Position numbers and translations under genes: made by a program
The notes under the pieces: model-generated
Databases searched by the model: none
Seen by the model: the letters and a program-made list of their open reading frames with translations, nothing else
What the model was told of the DNA's origin: nothing
Part shown: in pieces, positions 20,701-32,514 of the stretch
How the letters are laid out: each line of letters starts with the position of its first letter
Numbering within the stretch: position 1 is the stretch's first letter
NCBI GenBank assembly: GCA_033239005.1
Contig: BSQZ01000101.1
Coordinates: 1,634,001-1,698,000 of the forward strand
DNA length: 64,000 bases
Direction of reading: 5' to 3'
Origin: Lamellibrachia satsuma
Taxonomy: Eukaryota > Annelida > Polychaeta > Sabellida > Siboglinidae

Positions 20701-21640
20701 CGCCCAAAGCTGCAGAAGGAGAAGCAGTAGCCTGCAGGAAAGGACTGCTTCTTAGGGTTTGGCTGCCTTCTTAGGGGGAAAGTGGCATTCTGGGTAACGG
20801 CTTGTTGGTTGAGGGAGAAGAACAGCTCCTGGTGTATAGTAGACCAAGGCATTGAATCATGTGCTCGCAACTTTCGGAAATCCCTATCGTATGATAAGAA
20901 TACATTGGTGCGGGAGTTAGATGCCATGGTGCGGACAATTTGCATGTATTTGAGTATGCCTGGGACCTCCGCTGGATACTGCTCAGTGTAAATGGCAATA
21001 TAAACCAGGAAGGCATCTGACCACTGCACGATGTTGGCTATTTTCTTAGTGACCTGATCTTTAACTTGTACCAATGGGTTATTGCTATCAACATCGTGGA
21101 CAAGCATCGTTTGGGGGGTAGTGTTTCCTACTAATATTTCGAGATCGACATACTGTTTCGCCCAAATCTTAGCCCTAACTTTAGGGTCAACCAATTTTCC
21201 GAGGGGGACTGAAGCAAAACGTTGCATATCGCTTGGATAAGCCTGACCTGTCGCCTCACCTACACCCGACACAAGAGTGTCTGGCACCGCTCGAATGCAT
21301 CTGGCAGCCGCCGCCCCAGATCCCGCTGCCGATCCCGCTGCCGCCGCCGGCCCTGATATAGCTGTTGCAGCTGTCAGTGGCTGCTGTGTTGCCACCGCTG
21401 TCGCTGATGCCATGTCCATGACAGCCTCTTGAACCGAGACCAACTGGTCCTGCAGCAACCGCATCTGCTGCTGCATAGCAGCAATATTGGACAGTTCAGG
21501 TGTTGGATGTACTGTCTCGGTAGGGCCCTGGGTGGATGATGTCCCCTCCCCTTGTGCCCCCTGTGTGACACTCGTGCAGGTGTATCACCTCGGTAGCGCG
21601 CTGGCACCTTCACTGCCTGTCCTTTTCGTGCTGACATACT
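20619..21640 (-). pseudogene. Gag-like protein of the Ngaro element
   Basis: The main frame (21476-20619, 285 codons from an internal Met) has an alanine/glycine-rich N-terminal region, then a conserved-looking core (GQAYPSDMQRFASVPLGKLV, AKQYVDLEILVG, WSDAFLVYIAIY). It ends in a cysteine-rich motif (GYCFSFCSFGRCKNPWCTF) that probably binds nucleic acid. Upstream the likely true start, MSARKGQAVKVPARYRGD at about 21631, is in another frame, so a shift occurs in the G-rich run near 21560. Its end overlaps the start of the RT frame by about 80 bp, as is common in retroelements. It would form the particle or RNP with element RNA. Confidence 0.75.
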
Positions 21641-21759
21641 GAAACTGTACAAAGACAAACCCGACAGCTACTGGCACAAACTCCCTTACATGCAAGTTAC
21701 AGTCCTAACCTTCTTAAACTTACACTACCACAAAGTCAAGGGGGGGGTTAAATTTTTTG

Positions 21760-22215
21760 GCTACAATACAGGCACAGCCAAGAAGGCCTATAGTGTAATG
21801 GCTACAACTCTTTTAATGGCCACAATACGGGCACAGCCAAGAAGGCCTATAATTTAATGGCCCCCAATCCGGGCACAGCCAAGAAGGCCTATAATTTAAT
21901 GGCCCCAATACGGGCACAGCCAAGAAGGCCTAAAATTTAATGGCCACAAGACGGGCACAGCCAAGAAGGCCTATAATTTAATGGCCACAATACGGGCACA
22001 GACAAGAAGGCCTATGTTTTAATGGCCACAATACGGGCACAGCCAAGAAGGCATATATTTTAATGGCCACAATACGGGCACAGCCAAGAAGGCATATATT
22101 TTAATGGCCACAATACGGGCACAGCCAAGAAGGCCTAAAGTTTAATGGCCAAGAAGGCCTAAATTGGTATAGCCCCTGCCCAATACAGGCACAGGCAAGG
22201 CCTATATCAGTATAT
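21760..22215. repeat. 41-bp tandem repeat between hydrolase and Gag
   Basis: About nine units are spaced 41 bp apart, with the core CGGGCACAGCCAAGAAGGCC followed by TATAATTTAATGGCCACAATA. Core starts are at 21829, 21871, 21912, 21953, 21994, 22035, 22076 and 22117. Edge units are diverged and central ones nearly identical. It occupies the gap between the hydrolase and Gag frames, so it would be transcribed in the element RNA. Confidence 0.9.
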
Positions 22216-22295
22216 ATTAATGACCACAGCCAAGAAAGCCTCTAATGTAATAGCTATCACACAGGCATGTGCAATTCCCTTATTAAAAACACTCC

Positions 22296-22937
22296 TCACA
22301 TTAACTTATTGGCTGCTGCAATCACCGCACCGCGAACGCTGTTGTAATATTTTCTATTCCCCTCCTGGGTGAAGTACACACCGTCCACTAAATACTTGGG
22401 CCAGTTGGCCCACACCCCGCGGTGACCCCAAACATCAATTGACTCGAAGTATTTAGTTGCCTGAAACATATATTGGTTATATGCACGAACCCGGTCATTA
22501 AAATCACTGCATATGTAGTAGGCAGACTGGCTAGCATTTCGAAAATACATCTGTGAAATCACCACTCGCCGTACGCCGGCCATGACAGTGATAAAATTTG
22601 CAAATGCCAGTACGCGATCCCCCAACTCTATCGGATCCGTATTGGCAATATCATTCGTCCCGATATCCAGAAACATAATATCTTCGCTAACCCTTACGAT
22701 ATCCTGCGTGAAGGAGTACAACCCTTCCACTTTTAACCCACCTCTAGCTACAAAAGCCACTTGGAAACGCTCCGGATCTATGTCGAGGTTCATTGCGCGA
22801 TGAACCAAGGCATAATTCGCTAGCCGACGGACAAAGGAATGTCCGACAACCCCAACTTTAACACCGTCCATAACTGCGATCCGGAGCAAATTTACCAAGG
22901 AGACAAGTGAAATGGAATAACGAGGATTGTGCTTCAC
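22296..22937 (-). CDS. SGNH/GDSL-type hydrolase of the Ngaro element
   Basis: The frame is intact, 213 codons, or 191 if it starts at MDGVKVGVVGHSF (22871). Block I is GHSFVRR, a variant of GDS with the nucleophilic Ser. Block III is GTND, giving the oxyanion Asn. Block V should be DxxH, but here it reads DGVYFTQEG, with Tyr where the catalytic His is expected; one base change (CAC to TAC) would explain it. SGNH domains are known as accessory proteins of some Ngaro and CR1 elements, role uncertain. It is the only undamaged frame in this copy. Confidence 0.8.
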   Translation of the reverse strand: MKHNPRYSISLVSLVNLLRIAVMDGVKVGVVGHSFVRRLANYALVHRAMNLDIDPERFQVAFVARGGLKVEGLYSFTQDIVRVSEDIMFLDIGTNDIANTDPIELGDRVLAFANFITVMAGVRRVVISQMYFRNASQSAYYICSDFNDRVRAYNQYMFQATKYFESIDVWGHRGVWANWPKYLVDGVYFTQEGNRKYYNSVRGAVIAAANKLM

Positions 22938-22977
22938 TGAATGACTAGCAGTAGATTGTAAGAGATCGTTATTTTCA

Positions 22978-23179
22978 TAAAAACATTAAAAAATATCGAG
23001 AGCAACACATATTTTACCTTCGTAAACTTTGGCCAATATCGAAAGAGAGGCTAATTATTATGCGTGCATTTTGATTGTAAGAAATTGTCACTTGGTGAGG
23101 TCGGCTTACCGTACAATCAAAATATAAGCTGCAGCCTTGCCCACATAAATATCATTTGAGTTTTCAATTCAAATGATGG

Positions 23180-23181
<2 letters not shown>
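22978..23181 (-). repeat. Ngaro split direct repeat A1 (5' end)
   Basis: The 5' terminus of the element on the minus strand. It is 204 bp and nearly identical to A2. Its outer edge GATGGTT runs directly into the TA tract. Confidence 0.9.

Positions 23182-23250
<69 letters not shown>
23182..23250. repeat. (TA)n microsatellite, right flank of the Ngaro element
   Basis: About 68 bp of TA abut repeat A1. Together with the TA tract ending at 16658 it shows that the element sits inside one microsatellite. Confidence 0.95.
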
Positions 23251-23251
<1 letters not shown>

Positions 23252-24395
23252 CCGAAGCAATCACACATCTGATGTATCTCCTGTGCAATAACAGCAAGCG
23301 CTATTATCCTTTGCTAAATATTTGCATTCTTGTCTTTTTTGTAGATACATCATTGTTTTTTATTTAAAGTTCAACACTATGTGGTGCATATCCGTCGGCT
23401 ATTGCACAATATTCACTGTCATGTTACTGTTATAGTAGCTTCCACAAAGGGCCTCATGTTATCTCGGGTAGCCTCTATACTGCGAACGACAATGTCTAAT
23501 ATTCCTGCTACTCTGGTAAACAAGGGGACTATGTTGTGTTCCATCTCAGTCGTTGTCCACAGAAAGGACAGAGCAAATATTGTGCTCTGTCGCAAAATAT
23601 GTAAAACTACTAAGAGTACTAAGTACTTACAGAATGGGTCAGTCTCTGACCGTTCAGCAAAGGGCGAAATAACTGCCACTGACCTCTACCGGATGCCTGG
23701 CATGGTCAAGCATCCAGAGTGTTTGGGCCGAAAATAGTCTGTACTCATAACACCGATGTTGCTCTGAGATTCATGGTGCATAACATCACCACCACAAATT
23801 AATTATGTGTGGATTGCTCGTCTAAAATGTCAGCAAAGACGCCATTATGATGGCACGAGCACACTCAAATACTAAACGGGCCAGAACGTAATCAGAAACA
23901 CAATTCTGCCGATATTAGCACATCAAAATACTAAATGAGGCCAGAAAGTAAGTAGATACACGCTTCTGTTGATACTAGCACCCCAACTACTAATTGGGCA
24001 ACAAAGTAAGACATAATTCATTAGGCAGACTCTGGCACACGTGTATACTAAGAAACAAGTACAATCGGGGGCTGATAGGCGAGGCACCAGAACTAGTGGA
24101 TAAAATCACAAAACAACTGAAATTATTGTGCGACTACTAGTGACAATACGTGTTGATCAGAATCCCGACACATAATAAGCAACCGTAAGTTACTGTTAAA
24201 CTAAAATGCTGCATTCGTAACCTGATCAGGAACATTAGAGCTTACGTAACCAAGTTTACAAGTTATTGGGCCATTAACTGATAAAAAAACACCACATTGT
24301 AATTATTAACATACTCAATGTTAACGTGTCAGCGAAATTCCGGACACATAGGGCAATTATTATAAATAAATTAACAACATAATAGTGGTAGTACT
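23251..24395. other. No recognised gene
   Basis: Frames of 118 codons (+, 23381-23737) and 86 codons (-, 23419-23679) overlap each other and resemble nothing known. Around 23880-24000 a loose repeat of ACTAAANNGGCCAGAANGTAA appears twice. Confidence 0.4.
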
Positions 24396-24399
24396 GTAA

Positions 24400-24720
24400 A
24401 AATATAAAATGCTTCTATTGCGCTAAAATCCTCGGAAGACCTAACCTCGGCAGTGCACCAAAACAAAAGGAGTTAAGTAGTTCCTAATCGATAAGCAGTT
24501 CCAGTTGTAAACAGTTGGATTGGTACGCTAGAGAGCTATGGATGACAAGCAAGTTTAAACAGGTGGGTTTTTAGTTTACGGCGAAATGTTGTTATATTTC
24601 CTAAAACTTAACACTAACAGGGAGTGAGTTCCATAGAGTCGGCGCTGCAGCTGATAAAGCTCTAGTTCCGACATTTGTCTTAACACTGGGAACAAAAAGT
24701 AGATTAGAATGAAATGATCG
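24400..24720 (+). repeat. Probable dispersed repeat of a type common in invertebrate genomes
   Basis: The sequence AAACAGGTGGGTTTTTAG, followed by GGGAGTGAGTTCCATAGAGT, GGCGCTGCAGCTGATAAAGC and TCTAGTTCC, is reminiscent of a widespread short repeat whose copies share GTTCCA and GCTGCNGANAAAGCTCT. The start near 24410 (TGCTTCTATTGCGCTAAAA) may match the repeats at 4745 and 6430. Family not identified. Confidence 0.4.
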
Positions 24721-25416
24721 AAGCTGTCTAGGCTGTCTTGCAGGAGAAAAAAAATGTCCGATACAAATAACTCACAAGTTCACAAACCAGTGCCGCATTG
24801 ATACTTTCTGTTGTAAGTGGCGCTAAATGGTTGGACTGTGCCGTGGCAAAGGAGTAAAATAGTGCCAAAATACCCATCTGCACTAAATTTCTACATCTAT
24901 GACTTGGTCATTTTAGCAGCTGTTTTTGCTACCGGGCTTTTGGTAAACATATGTGCTGTAGACACAACAAAATCGCACAATATTAGAGTCTAAGTATAGG
25001 TCAAGGGAATTCATACATTCGTACGCCAACAAGAGCGAGCACAAAAGTACGCGGCTAAGGCACTAATATAGAAATAAGCGACAGGAGCAATGTCCAACAG
25101 GGCGATAAATACAGAATATGTGGATAACCTTTTGGGACTCTTATTAACTTATCCAAAAGCCTATCTTATATAGGCGTATTATTATTACACCTTGTTGCTC
25201 TATATATTTTGTACTTCGTGAATCCATCCAAAAACGTCCTTTCCATCATACCACATCATATACAAAACGGCAAATATTATCAAATAGCATGTTTTAGGAC
25301 GGTTTGCTGCCCCAATAGCACTGCACATTGCCACAGACTGCATTCTTATGCTACTAGCGCGCCGCGTTGGGCTATAACAAGATTATACCGATTATTTATA
25401 TTGTACGAGCCAATAT
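24721..25416. other. No recognised gene
   Basis: AT-rich non-coding DNA. No repeat, RNA or domain was seen. Confidence 0.5.
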
Positions 25417-26248
25417 TTGCCTAATCGGGTCATAGCGTATATCCCGGGTTAAAGCAGATAACTTATCAGGTTTATCTATCCGTTATAAATTAAGTTATTC
25501 TGACAATAGACGTTAGACAGGCTAGACGTATCAGCGTATTCACGCGGATTTTATCCGACCTAACTTTAGACCGGTCTGAAGTCCAACCGTCTAAACTCCT
25601 CTGATTACAGTTTTAAATACTACAACAGCTTGTCAACGTTTTAATGGTTAAAAAAATGTCGGCTTACGTAATGTTTTACGATTTTGCATGTACAATGGAA
25701 CGTTTTCCGCATCAAAAACACGGATCTATTGTCAAAATGCCTTGGGTTTTCCATGAAAATATGTTATTTCGCACTACACTGTAATATGATGCAAGTTATG
25801 TTAGTGGCGAGCGCCAAAATGGGCTATTGTTAGTCAACCACTTGCTTGTGACGACGACAGTACACACGTCGATAGGTGCTGCCATCTTTAGGGGGACTTA
25901 GTAAAACATTGATCTTATCCGTTCTCCAGATGGCGGCACGTGGCGCAAGGCAAGCAGCATAATTATTTTGAACAGAACTTTCTCAACTGACGACAGTAAA
26001 TATGAGGCATGTCGATTCCTGCAAGAACCGTCGAGTTCTGCAAGAACCGTCGAGATACTCTGGTTACCAATGAAAATAGCGTTGCCGTTGTAGGATGTGC
26101 AGCGAAGTAATGCCGCAAAAAGCATAATATAATATAATATAATATAATATACTACCCAGAGGACAGTGAATGGAAAAAAATCATGTAGATGCCACCAACG
26201 TAAATGTGCTAAAAACAAAATTAATAATTAAAACGTTAATGCCACGAG
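25417..26248. repeat. 830-bp direct repeat, copy 1
   Basis: It runs from TTGCCTAATCGGGTCATAG to AATGCCACGAG and matches copy 2 (26932-27758) over its whole length at roughly 90-95% by eye. Copy 1 has an extra duplicated GTTCTGCAAGAACCGTCGAG-like piece near 26030 and a (TATAA)n run near 26126. Starting with TG and ending near CA, it might be an LTR. No primer-binding site or target duplication was found. Confidence 0.85.
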
Positions 26249-26931
26249 CCCAACATTTGGGGAAAGGAAACCGACGAGAAACTTCCCATGTTCTACAAAG
26301 TTGATTGTATCCACTGCCTCGTGTTGGGGTTGGGACATCGAGCCGTATATCATCGCCGGCGTGATCGTTGCCCCGTCTGCGTGCCGAATCTCGTGCTGCT
26401 GACGGCGTCAGTCTGGAGGTCGATTTCGTCTTGGAAGTAGTCACGATTCTTAATTTGCACGGGCGGTACGGCGACGGATCAATCAAAGGGGCGTTCCTTG
26501 TCTGGTAATGACGGGGCAATGACAGTTATCGTTGACGTTATTGACATTGCAGGGTTAATATATCTGTGCCAGTCAAAGCCAGCGACGGAAAGGTTATTGG
26601 GTTATCTCCGCGTGATGTCGAGCCCCTGGTCGTGCTCATCTGCCTCCGTTTTGGTCAGGCTCACGAATATCGTAGATGTGAACAGCGAAGTGAAAAACAT
26701 ACGTCTTGTCTGCTCGTTCTACAACACAAAGTGGCCACGTGCGCGCGTTTCATGTCAGTTATGTACAGGGACCGCGCCATCTATTGGCCTTCCTCCCTAT
26801 CCCGGAGTATTATTATGAACCTGTAATATTGATTGGCCAGGTCTATTGGTCAGTTGCTCTGTCATAAACCAGTGTTACCCCAGACGAGTTAGTTATCCGT
26901 GGACCCTCGCCCTTTGCTAGAAATGCGAGTC
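26249..26931. other. GC-richer 680-bp core between the direct repeats
   Basis: Base composition and CpG content are clearly higher than in the flanks. Frames on both strands (minus 26181-26519; plus 26498-26818 and 26566-26826) are open but unrecognised. It could be the internal part of a small LTR-like element, or unique DNA between duplicated flanks. Confidence 0.4.
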
Positions 26932-27758
26932 TTGCCTAGTCGGGTCGTAACGTGTATCCCGGGCTTAAACCATATCACTTATCAGGTTTATCTATCCGTT
27001 ATAAATTAAGTTATTCTGGCAATAGACGTTAGACGTTAGATGTATCAGCGTGTTCACGCGGATTTTATCCGGTCAAAATATAGACCGGTCTGAAGTCAGA
27101 CCGTCTAAATTCCTCTGTGCGATTACAATTTTAAATGTCACAACAGCTTGTCAGCGTTGTAATGGTTCAATAAAATGTCGGCTTACGTAATGTTTTACGG
27201 TTTTGCATGTACAATGGAACGTTTTCCGCATCGAAAACACGGATCTATTGTCAAAATGCCTTGGGTTTTCCATGAAAATATGTTATTTTGCACTACAATG
27301 TAATACGATGCAAGTTATGTTAGTGGCGAGCGCCAAAATGGGCTATTGTTAGTCAACGACTTACTTGTGACGACGACAGTACACACATCGATAGGTGCTG
27401 TCATCTTTAGGATCGATTTAGTAAAACATTGATCTTATCCGTTCATGATGGCGGCACGTGGCGCAAGGTAAACAGCATAATTATTTTGAACAGAACATTC
27501 TCAACTGACGGCAGTAAATATGAGGCGCCGTAGCGGCCAAAAGAGAGTTCTGCAAAGATCCGTTCTGCAAGAACTGTCGATATACTATGGTTACCACTGA
27601 AAATAGCGTTGCCGTTGTAGAAGGTGCAGCGAAGTAATGCTGCAAAAGCATAATACAATATACTACCCAGAGGACAGTGAATGGAAAAAATCCTGTAGAT
27701 GCCACCAACGTAAATGTGCTAAAAATAAAATTAATAATTAAAACGACAATGCCACGAG
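26932..27758. repeat. 830-bp direct repeat, copy 2
   Basis: Direct partner of 25417-26248 in the same orientation. Its left edge is defined by TTGCCTAGTCGGGTCGTAAC and its right edge by AATGCCACGAG, after which similarity stops. Confidence 0.85.
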
Positions 27759-27802
27759 ACGGTCTGCAGTACACAACGAATTCAGTGCAATGTTTCGTGT
27801 GA

Positions 27803-27862
27803 GCTGTCGTGGCTTAGCGGTAGAGCGTTCGCTTTATGTTTGCAAAATCCAGGGTTCAAGAT
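27803..27862 (+). ncRNA. tRNA-like segment (tRNA pseudogene or SINE head)
   Basis: The sequence has an A-box-like TGGCTTAGCGGTAGAGC and a B-box-like GGTTCAAG about 30 bp later, as in a tRNA gene or a tRNA-derived SINE. The 3' half of a cloverleaf is missing, because a (GATAA)n run begins right after the B box. That run is the tail of a LINE on the other strand. Confidence 0.5.
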
Positions 27863-28864
27863 AAGATAAGATAAGACACATTGTATTACCAAGTAGCAGG
27901 TACAAGGAATTCGTAGTATTGAGGCGTTACACACACATACACTTATGCACTCAATAACACGCGGAACTAACCATTACATATCACAATCGTAATACTAAAA
28001 ACAGTTGAAAACAAATGAGTGTAATATGATAAATTGCAAAATTAAAAGATAAAAAAATAAAAAAACGCGACATTGCAACGACATTTATGATGGCTCTCCG
28101 TTTAAAAATCTCAGCGCTTGAGGTTAGAAACTATTGGTGAATCGCGTCGTTTTAGTTTTTATGCAACGGTAGCGCTTACCGGAGGGAAGGAGTTCAAAGA
28201 GATGGTTGGCTGGATGATATGCGTCTTGTACAATACGCTTGGATTTGCGCAAACTGCGAGATAAATAAAGAGATCTGATGGACGGCAAATTTAACCCGAT
28301 TAGTTTAGAAGCGTTCTTGACGACTGATTCAATTTGATTAATTTCATCTTGGCTAGCGCGACCAAACCAGACAGTAATAGAAAATGACAAGACACTTTCA
28401 ATAACTGCGCGGTAGAAACGTTTTAATATTGCTTGAGATAAGCCGAATCGTTTAAGGTGTCTAAGGAAGTACATGCGTTTTTGTGCTTTTTTAATGATGT
28501 CTATCGATTTATTACAACAGGAAAGATCTTTTGAAATAGTCGAACCCAAAAATTTTACAGAGTCGGCTTGTAAGACTTCAGCACCGTCAATGAAAAGGGG
28601 GGGGTGGATGGGTGTTTTCTTTTTGCGAAAATCAACGATCATTTCCTTCGTTTTCGATATGTTTAGTACCAGGTTGTTGTTCTTACACCAGCCAGCCAGT
28701 CTTTGAACTTCCTCTCTATACACAGACTCGTTTGCATAGTTGACACAGCCAATTACAGTGGTGTCATCCGAGAACTTGACCACGCGAACAGATTCTTTAC
28801 CAGATACACAGTCGTTTGTAGATAGAGTGAAAAGGAAAGGAGAAACAATCTCTAGTAGATCCAA
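27862..28864 (-). pseudogene. 5'-truncated L2/CR1-like LINE, RT C-terminal half
   Basis: The frame 28864-28124 begins within the palm (SPFLFTLSTNDC), then has the catalytic motif FSDDTTVIG and LNISKTKEMIVDFRK. Next come the thumb region (FYRAVIESVLSFSITVWFG) and the typical end LFELLPSGKRYR. This style fits L2-like LINEs. The 3' untranslated part ends at 27862 in (TTATC)n on the minus strand, a simple-repeat tail typical of such elements. The 5' end stops at about 28850, so the copy is a normal 5'-truncated insertion. Its remaining frame is open, so it is fairly young. Confidence 0.85.
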
Positions 28865-29189
28865 TTAAACTTTTTTCTCGTTAATTGTTATTATTATTTT
28901 ATCAATCATATTTAGTGCAATATTCGCTTTTTTATTTCGCTGATTGGCAATGTGTAGTACTAATTATTTCTAAGTGAGGTTTAGTAGCGACATAACAACT
29001 AAATTGGTTATGACGTTAGCAAATAGGAGGTGCAGCTAGAAACTATTTTATCAACAAAATATTTAAATAGTTTTGCAATGTATGCCTTTTTAAAATAAAT
29101 AATATATGTGATCCATTATGAAAGTATCACCAATGATCATATTTTGCGGTTAGGTGCATACATTAAAACATTTAGAAACCTTTATTTCA
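28865..29189. other. No recognised gene
   Basis: AT-rich spacer between two LINE fragments. Nothing is supported. Confidence 0.5.
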
Positions 29190-30860
<1,671 letters not shown>

Positions 30861-30957
30861 CCTGTAAGTTTAAATAGTTTTATTTTCGATATGCCTACTA
30901 GAATATGTTAAAAATCCATACACCGTAAAAAAAATAGTGCTTATTATTGAAAAAAAT

Positions 30958-31790
30958 TGCTATTCCTCACCCCTGCCTCCCATTATTGGTAATACCCCCG
31001 ACAATACGATCTGCCCAACTCGTGCCTCTTTAAGTGTCTTGATCAACCTCCTGTACTTACCAACGATGGCTGACGTTCCCTCCTTCTCTGCTTTGTTCGT
31101 TCCCACATGCACGAGAACAGCACCTCCCGTGCCTGGTAGGCATACTGTTATGTCATCTCCTCTAGTTACAATTTTATCCACTTTCCTAATGATGGAATCC
31201 CCCATAAATACCCGGGCTTTCCTCGCTCTCCCCTGTGATACTACATCAGCAAAGCTCCTTCCCTGTTGCACACTAGTAGTATGCCCCCTTTCTCTCATAT
31301 CATCAACCTTTACTGTCTTACCACCTGGCAATCAATCTCCACTCACCCGCTTACCTCTCTGTTGTTGCATTCTCTGCCTTCTGTCATATTTCTTCTTCTT
31401 ACCAGCTTTTTCCCTCACATTGCCACTGCTCTCCTTGTTCTCCTCGGTCTCACCACCTCTGCTCTCCTCGGTCTCACCTCCTCTGCTCTCCTCGGTCTCA
31501 CCACCTCTGCTCTCCTCGGTCTCACCACCTCTGCTTTCACCATTCTCACCACCTCTGCTCACTTCTGTCTCACCATGCCCTGTCATCATCAAAATCATAT
31601 GCCTTAGCTCAATCACCTGCTCCTGCAGATATTTCACTGTCGTACACCCCCTACACACGAAATGGAAATCATCCGCCTGCACCTCCGCCCACGAATTTAC
31701 ACACCCGGACTTTGCAAAATCTATCCAGCTGTCGCAGCTAGAACATATCAAATTACGTTTCGCCTTTACTTGGCGTTTGCACGGCGCCAT
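30958..31790 (-). pseudogene. CR1-type LINE ORF1: zinc-finger-like region plus SGNH esterase
   Basis: The minus-strand frame starts MAPCKRQVKAKRN. A cysteine/histidine region (CSSCDSWIDFAKSGC, then FHFVCRGC) resembles the PHD-like finger of CR1 ORF1 proteins. It is followed by a helix, five copies of ESRGGETE and a basic segment. A TGA (31329-31331 region) then interrupts the frame, which continues unchanged with LPGGKTV and the esterase: GDSIIRKVD (block I) and VHVGTNKAE (block III, Asp replaced by Lys). A short internal deletion after CLPGTG is likely. The frame stops at 30960, before block V, so this is a 3'-deleted ORF1. Confidence 0.8.
31443..31560. repeat. 24-bp coding tandem repeat within LINE ORF1
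   Basis: Five units of GGTCTCACCACCTCTGCTCT plus CCTC, each encoding eight residues (ESRGGETE) on the minus strand. Because 24 is a multiple of three, copy number can change without breaking the frame. The 302-codon plus-strand frame across it is antisense. Confidence 0.9.
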
Positions 31791-32280
31791 GTTAGAAATT
31801 AAATTTGTATTTGTTTATAATCCGTTTATAATCAATTTATACTAGGTAGTCTTCACAAAGACTGTTTTTGTGTTGTAATACACACTTTATAGTATGTTAC
31901 TTATGTCTTAATTAAATTTACAGCTACTGTCTTGCAACTTACTTTCTATGTAACAGCTGACTAACAAAACGTAATACCGCTCGCGCTAACGAAATTTCAG
32001 TGACCTTATTTAAATAACACTGAATTACTACCTACGGCTAACTTTTAACAATAAATATTGCTAAAACAAAATATTCAGGTTTTCAATATTTAATATGTAC
32101 TAAATTATTTACAATAATATTACGTCTCGTATTATGTACCCAATCAACTGAAAACAACAACCCTTAATTATCGCTCGCGCTACCGAGTCCTCGGAGTCCT
32201 ACGATATAAACTACCCTAAGTTACTCCTATAGCTAAATTTTAACAGCAACTATTGACAAAACAAGGACTCTTGTAACTTT
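31791..32280 (-). promoter_or_regulatory. Probable 5' untranslated/promoter region of the CR1-type LINE
   Basis: It lies directly upstream of the ORF1 start. Two diverged monomers start at CGCTCGCGCT (31978 and 32172, 194 bp apart) and share GCTAACTTTTAACANNAAYTATTG further on. Tandem monomers upstream of ORF1 act as promoters in some LINEs. That function here is inferred from position only. Confidence 0.45.
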
Positions 32281-32395
32281 ATGTTTAATATACACGCAAT
32301 AATAATACTTATCCGATCAATATTCCACGCTTTAGACAAACATAAAATCCAACAAATTCAATCCCGTGTTCTCCTCAAGATTTCCCAAGATGCAT
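32281..32395 (+). other. Left junction of the EGF array
   Basis: A short unrecognised stretch ending TTTCCCAAGATGCATG. At 32396 it changes abruptly into the 3' end of an EGF exon (TGTGGAACAG then GTATGTCTAC). This marks the left edge of the array. Confidence 0.5.
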
Positions 32396-32514
32396 GTGGA
32401 ACAGGTATGTCTACTTACTTATGTGAAAACAAATTAAGAGAACATGCAGTTGATTTGGAAGGTAATTTCAAAAGTTACTGTAGTAAAGATCTCAAAAGAC
32501 CAAAAGACAACTAA
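32396..32514 (+). pseudogene. EGF exon 3'-end fragment at the array edge
   Basis: Only the last codons (ACGTG) remain. A deletion joins the donor region (TCTACTTACTTAT) straight to the downstream intron segment (GTGAAAACAAATTAAG) at a short shared TATGTGA. The fused frame runs to a stop at 32512 but is not an exon. Confidence 0.7.

Larger units (their letters stand above)
16661..23181 (-). mobile_element. Ngaro-type tyrosine-recombinase retrotransposon (6.5 kb)
   Basis: On the minus strand the order is repeat A1 (23181-22978), SGNH hydrolase, Gag, RT/RNase H, tyrosine recombinase, repeat B1 (about 17438-17206), repeat A2 (17202-16999), repeat B2 (about 16893-16661). The A1-ORFs-B1-A2-B2 split direct repeats are the hallmark of Ngaro elements, in contrast to the inverted repeats of DIRS1. 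Ngaro elements are thought to integrate as circles by recombination without target duplications. Both outer ends abut (TA)n DNA and no duplication is seen. Frameshifts in Gag, RT and recombinase and a deletion in RNase H make this copy inactive, but A1 and A2 remain nearly identical. Confidence 0.9.

Noticed and set aside
21760..22215. CRISPR-like array
   Set aside because: Units are contiguous with no unique spacers, and the DNA is eukaryotic.
16661..23181. DIRS1-type element
   Set aside because: DIRS1 elements have inverted terminal repeats and an internal complementary region. Here the repeats are direct and split, which fits Ngaro.
30937..31845. 302-codon plus-strand frame, the second longest in the window
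   Set aside because: It is antisense to the LINE ORF1, whose minus-strand frame has recognisable finger and esterase motifs. Its own sequence is low-complexity Ser/Pro/Leu from the 24-bp repeat.
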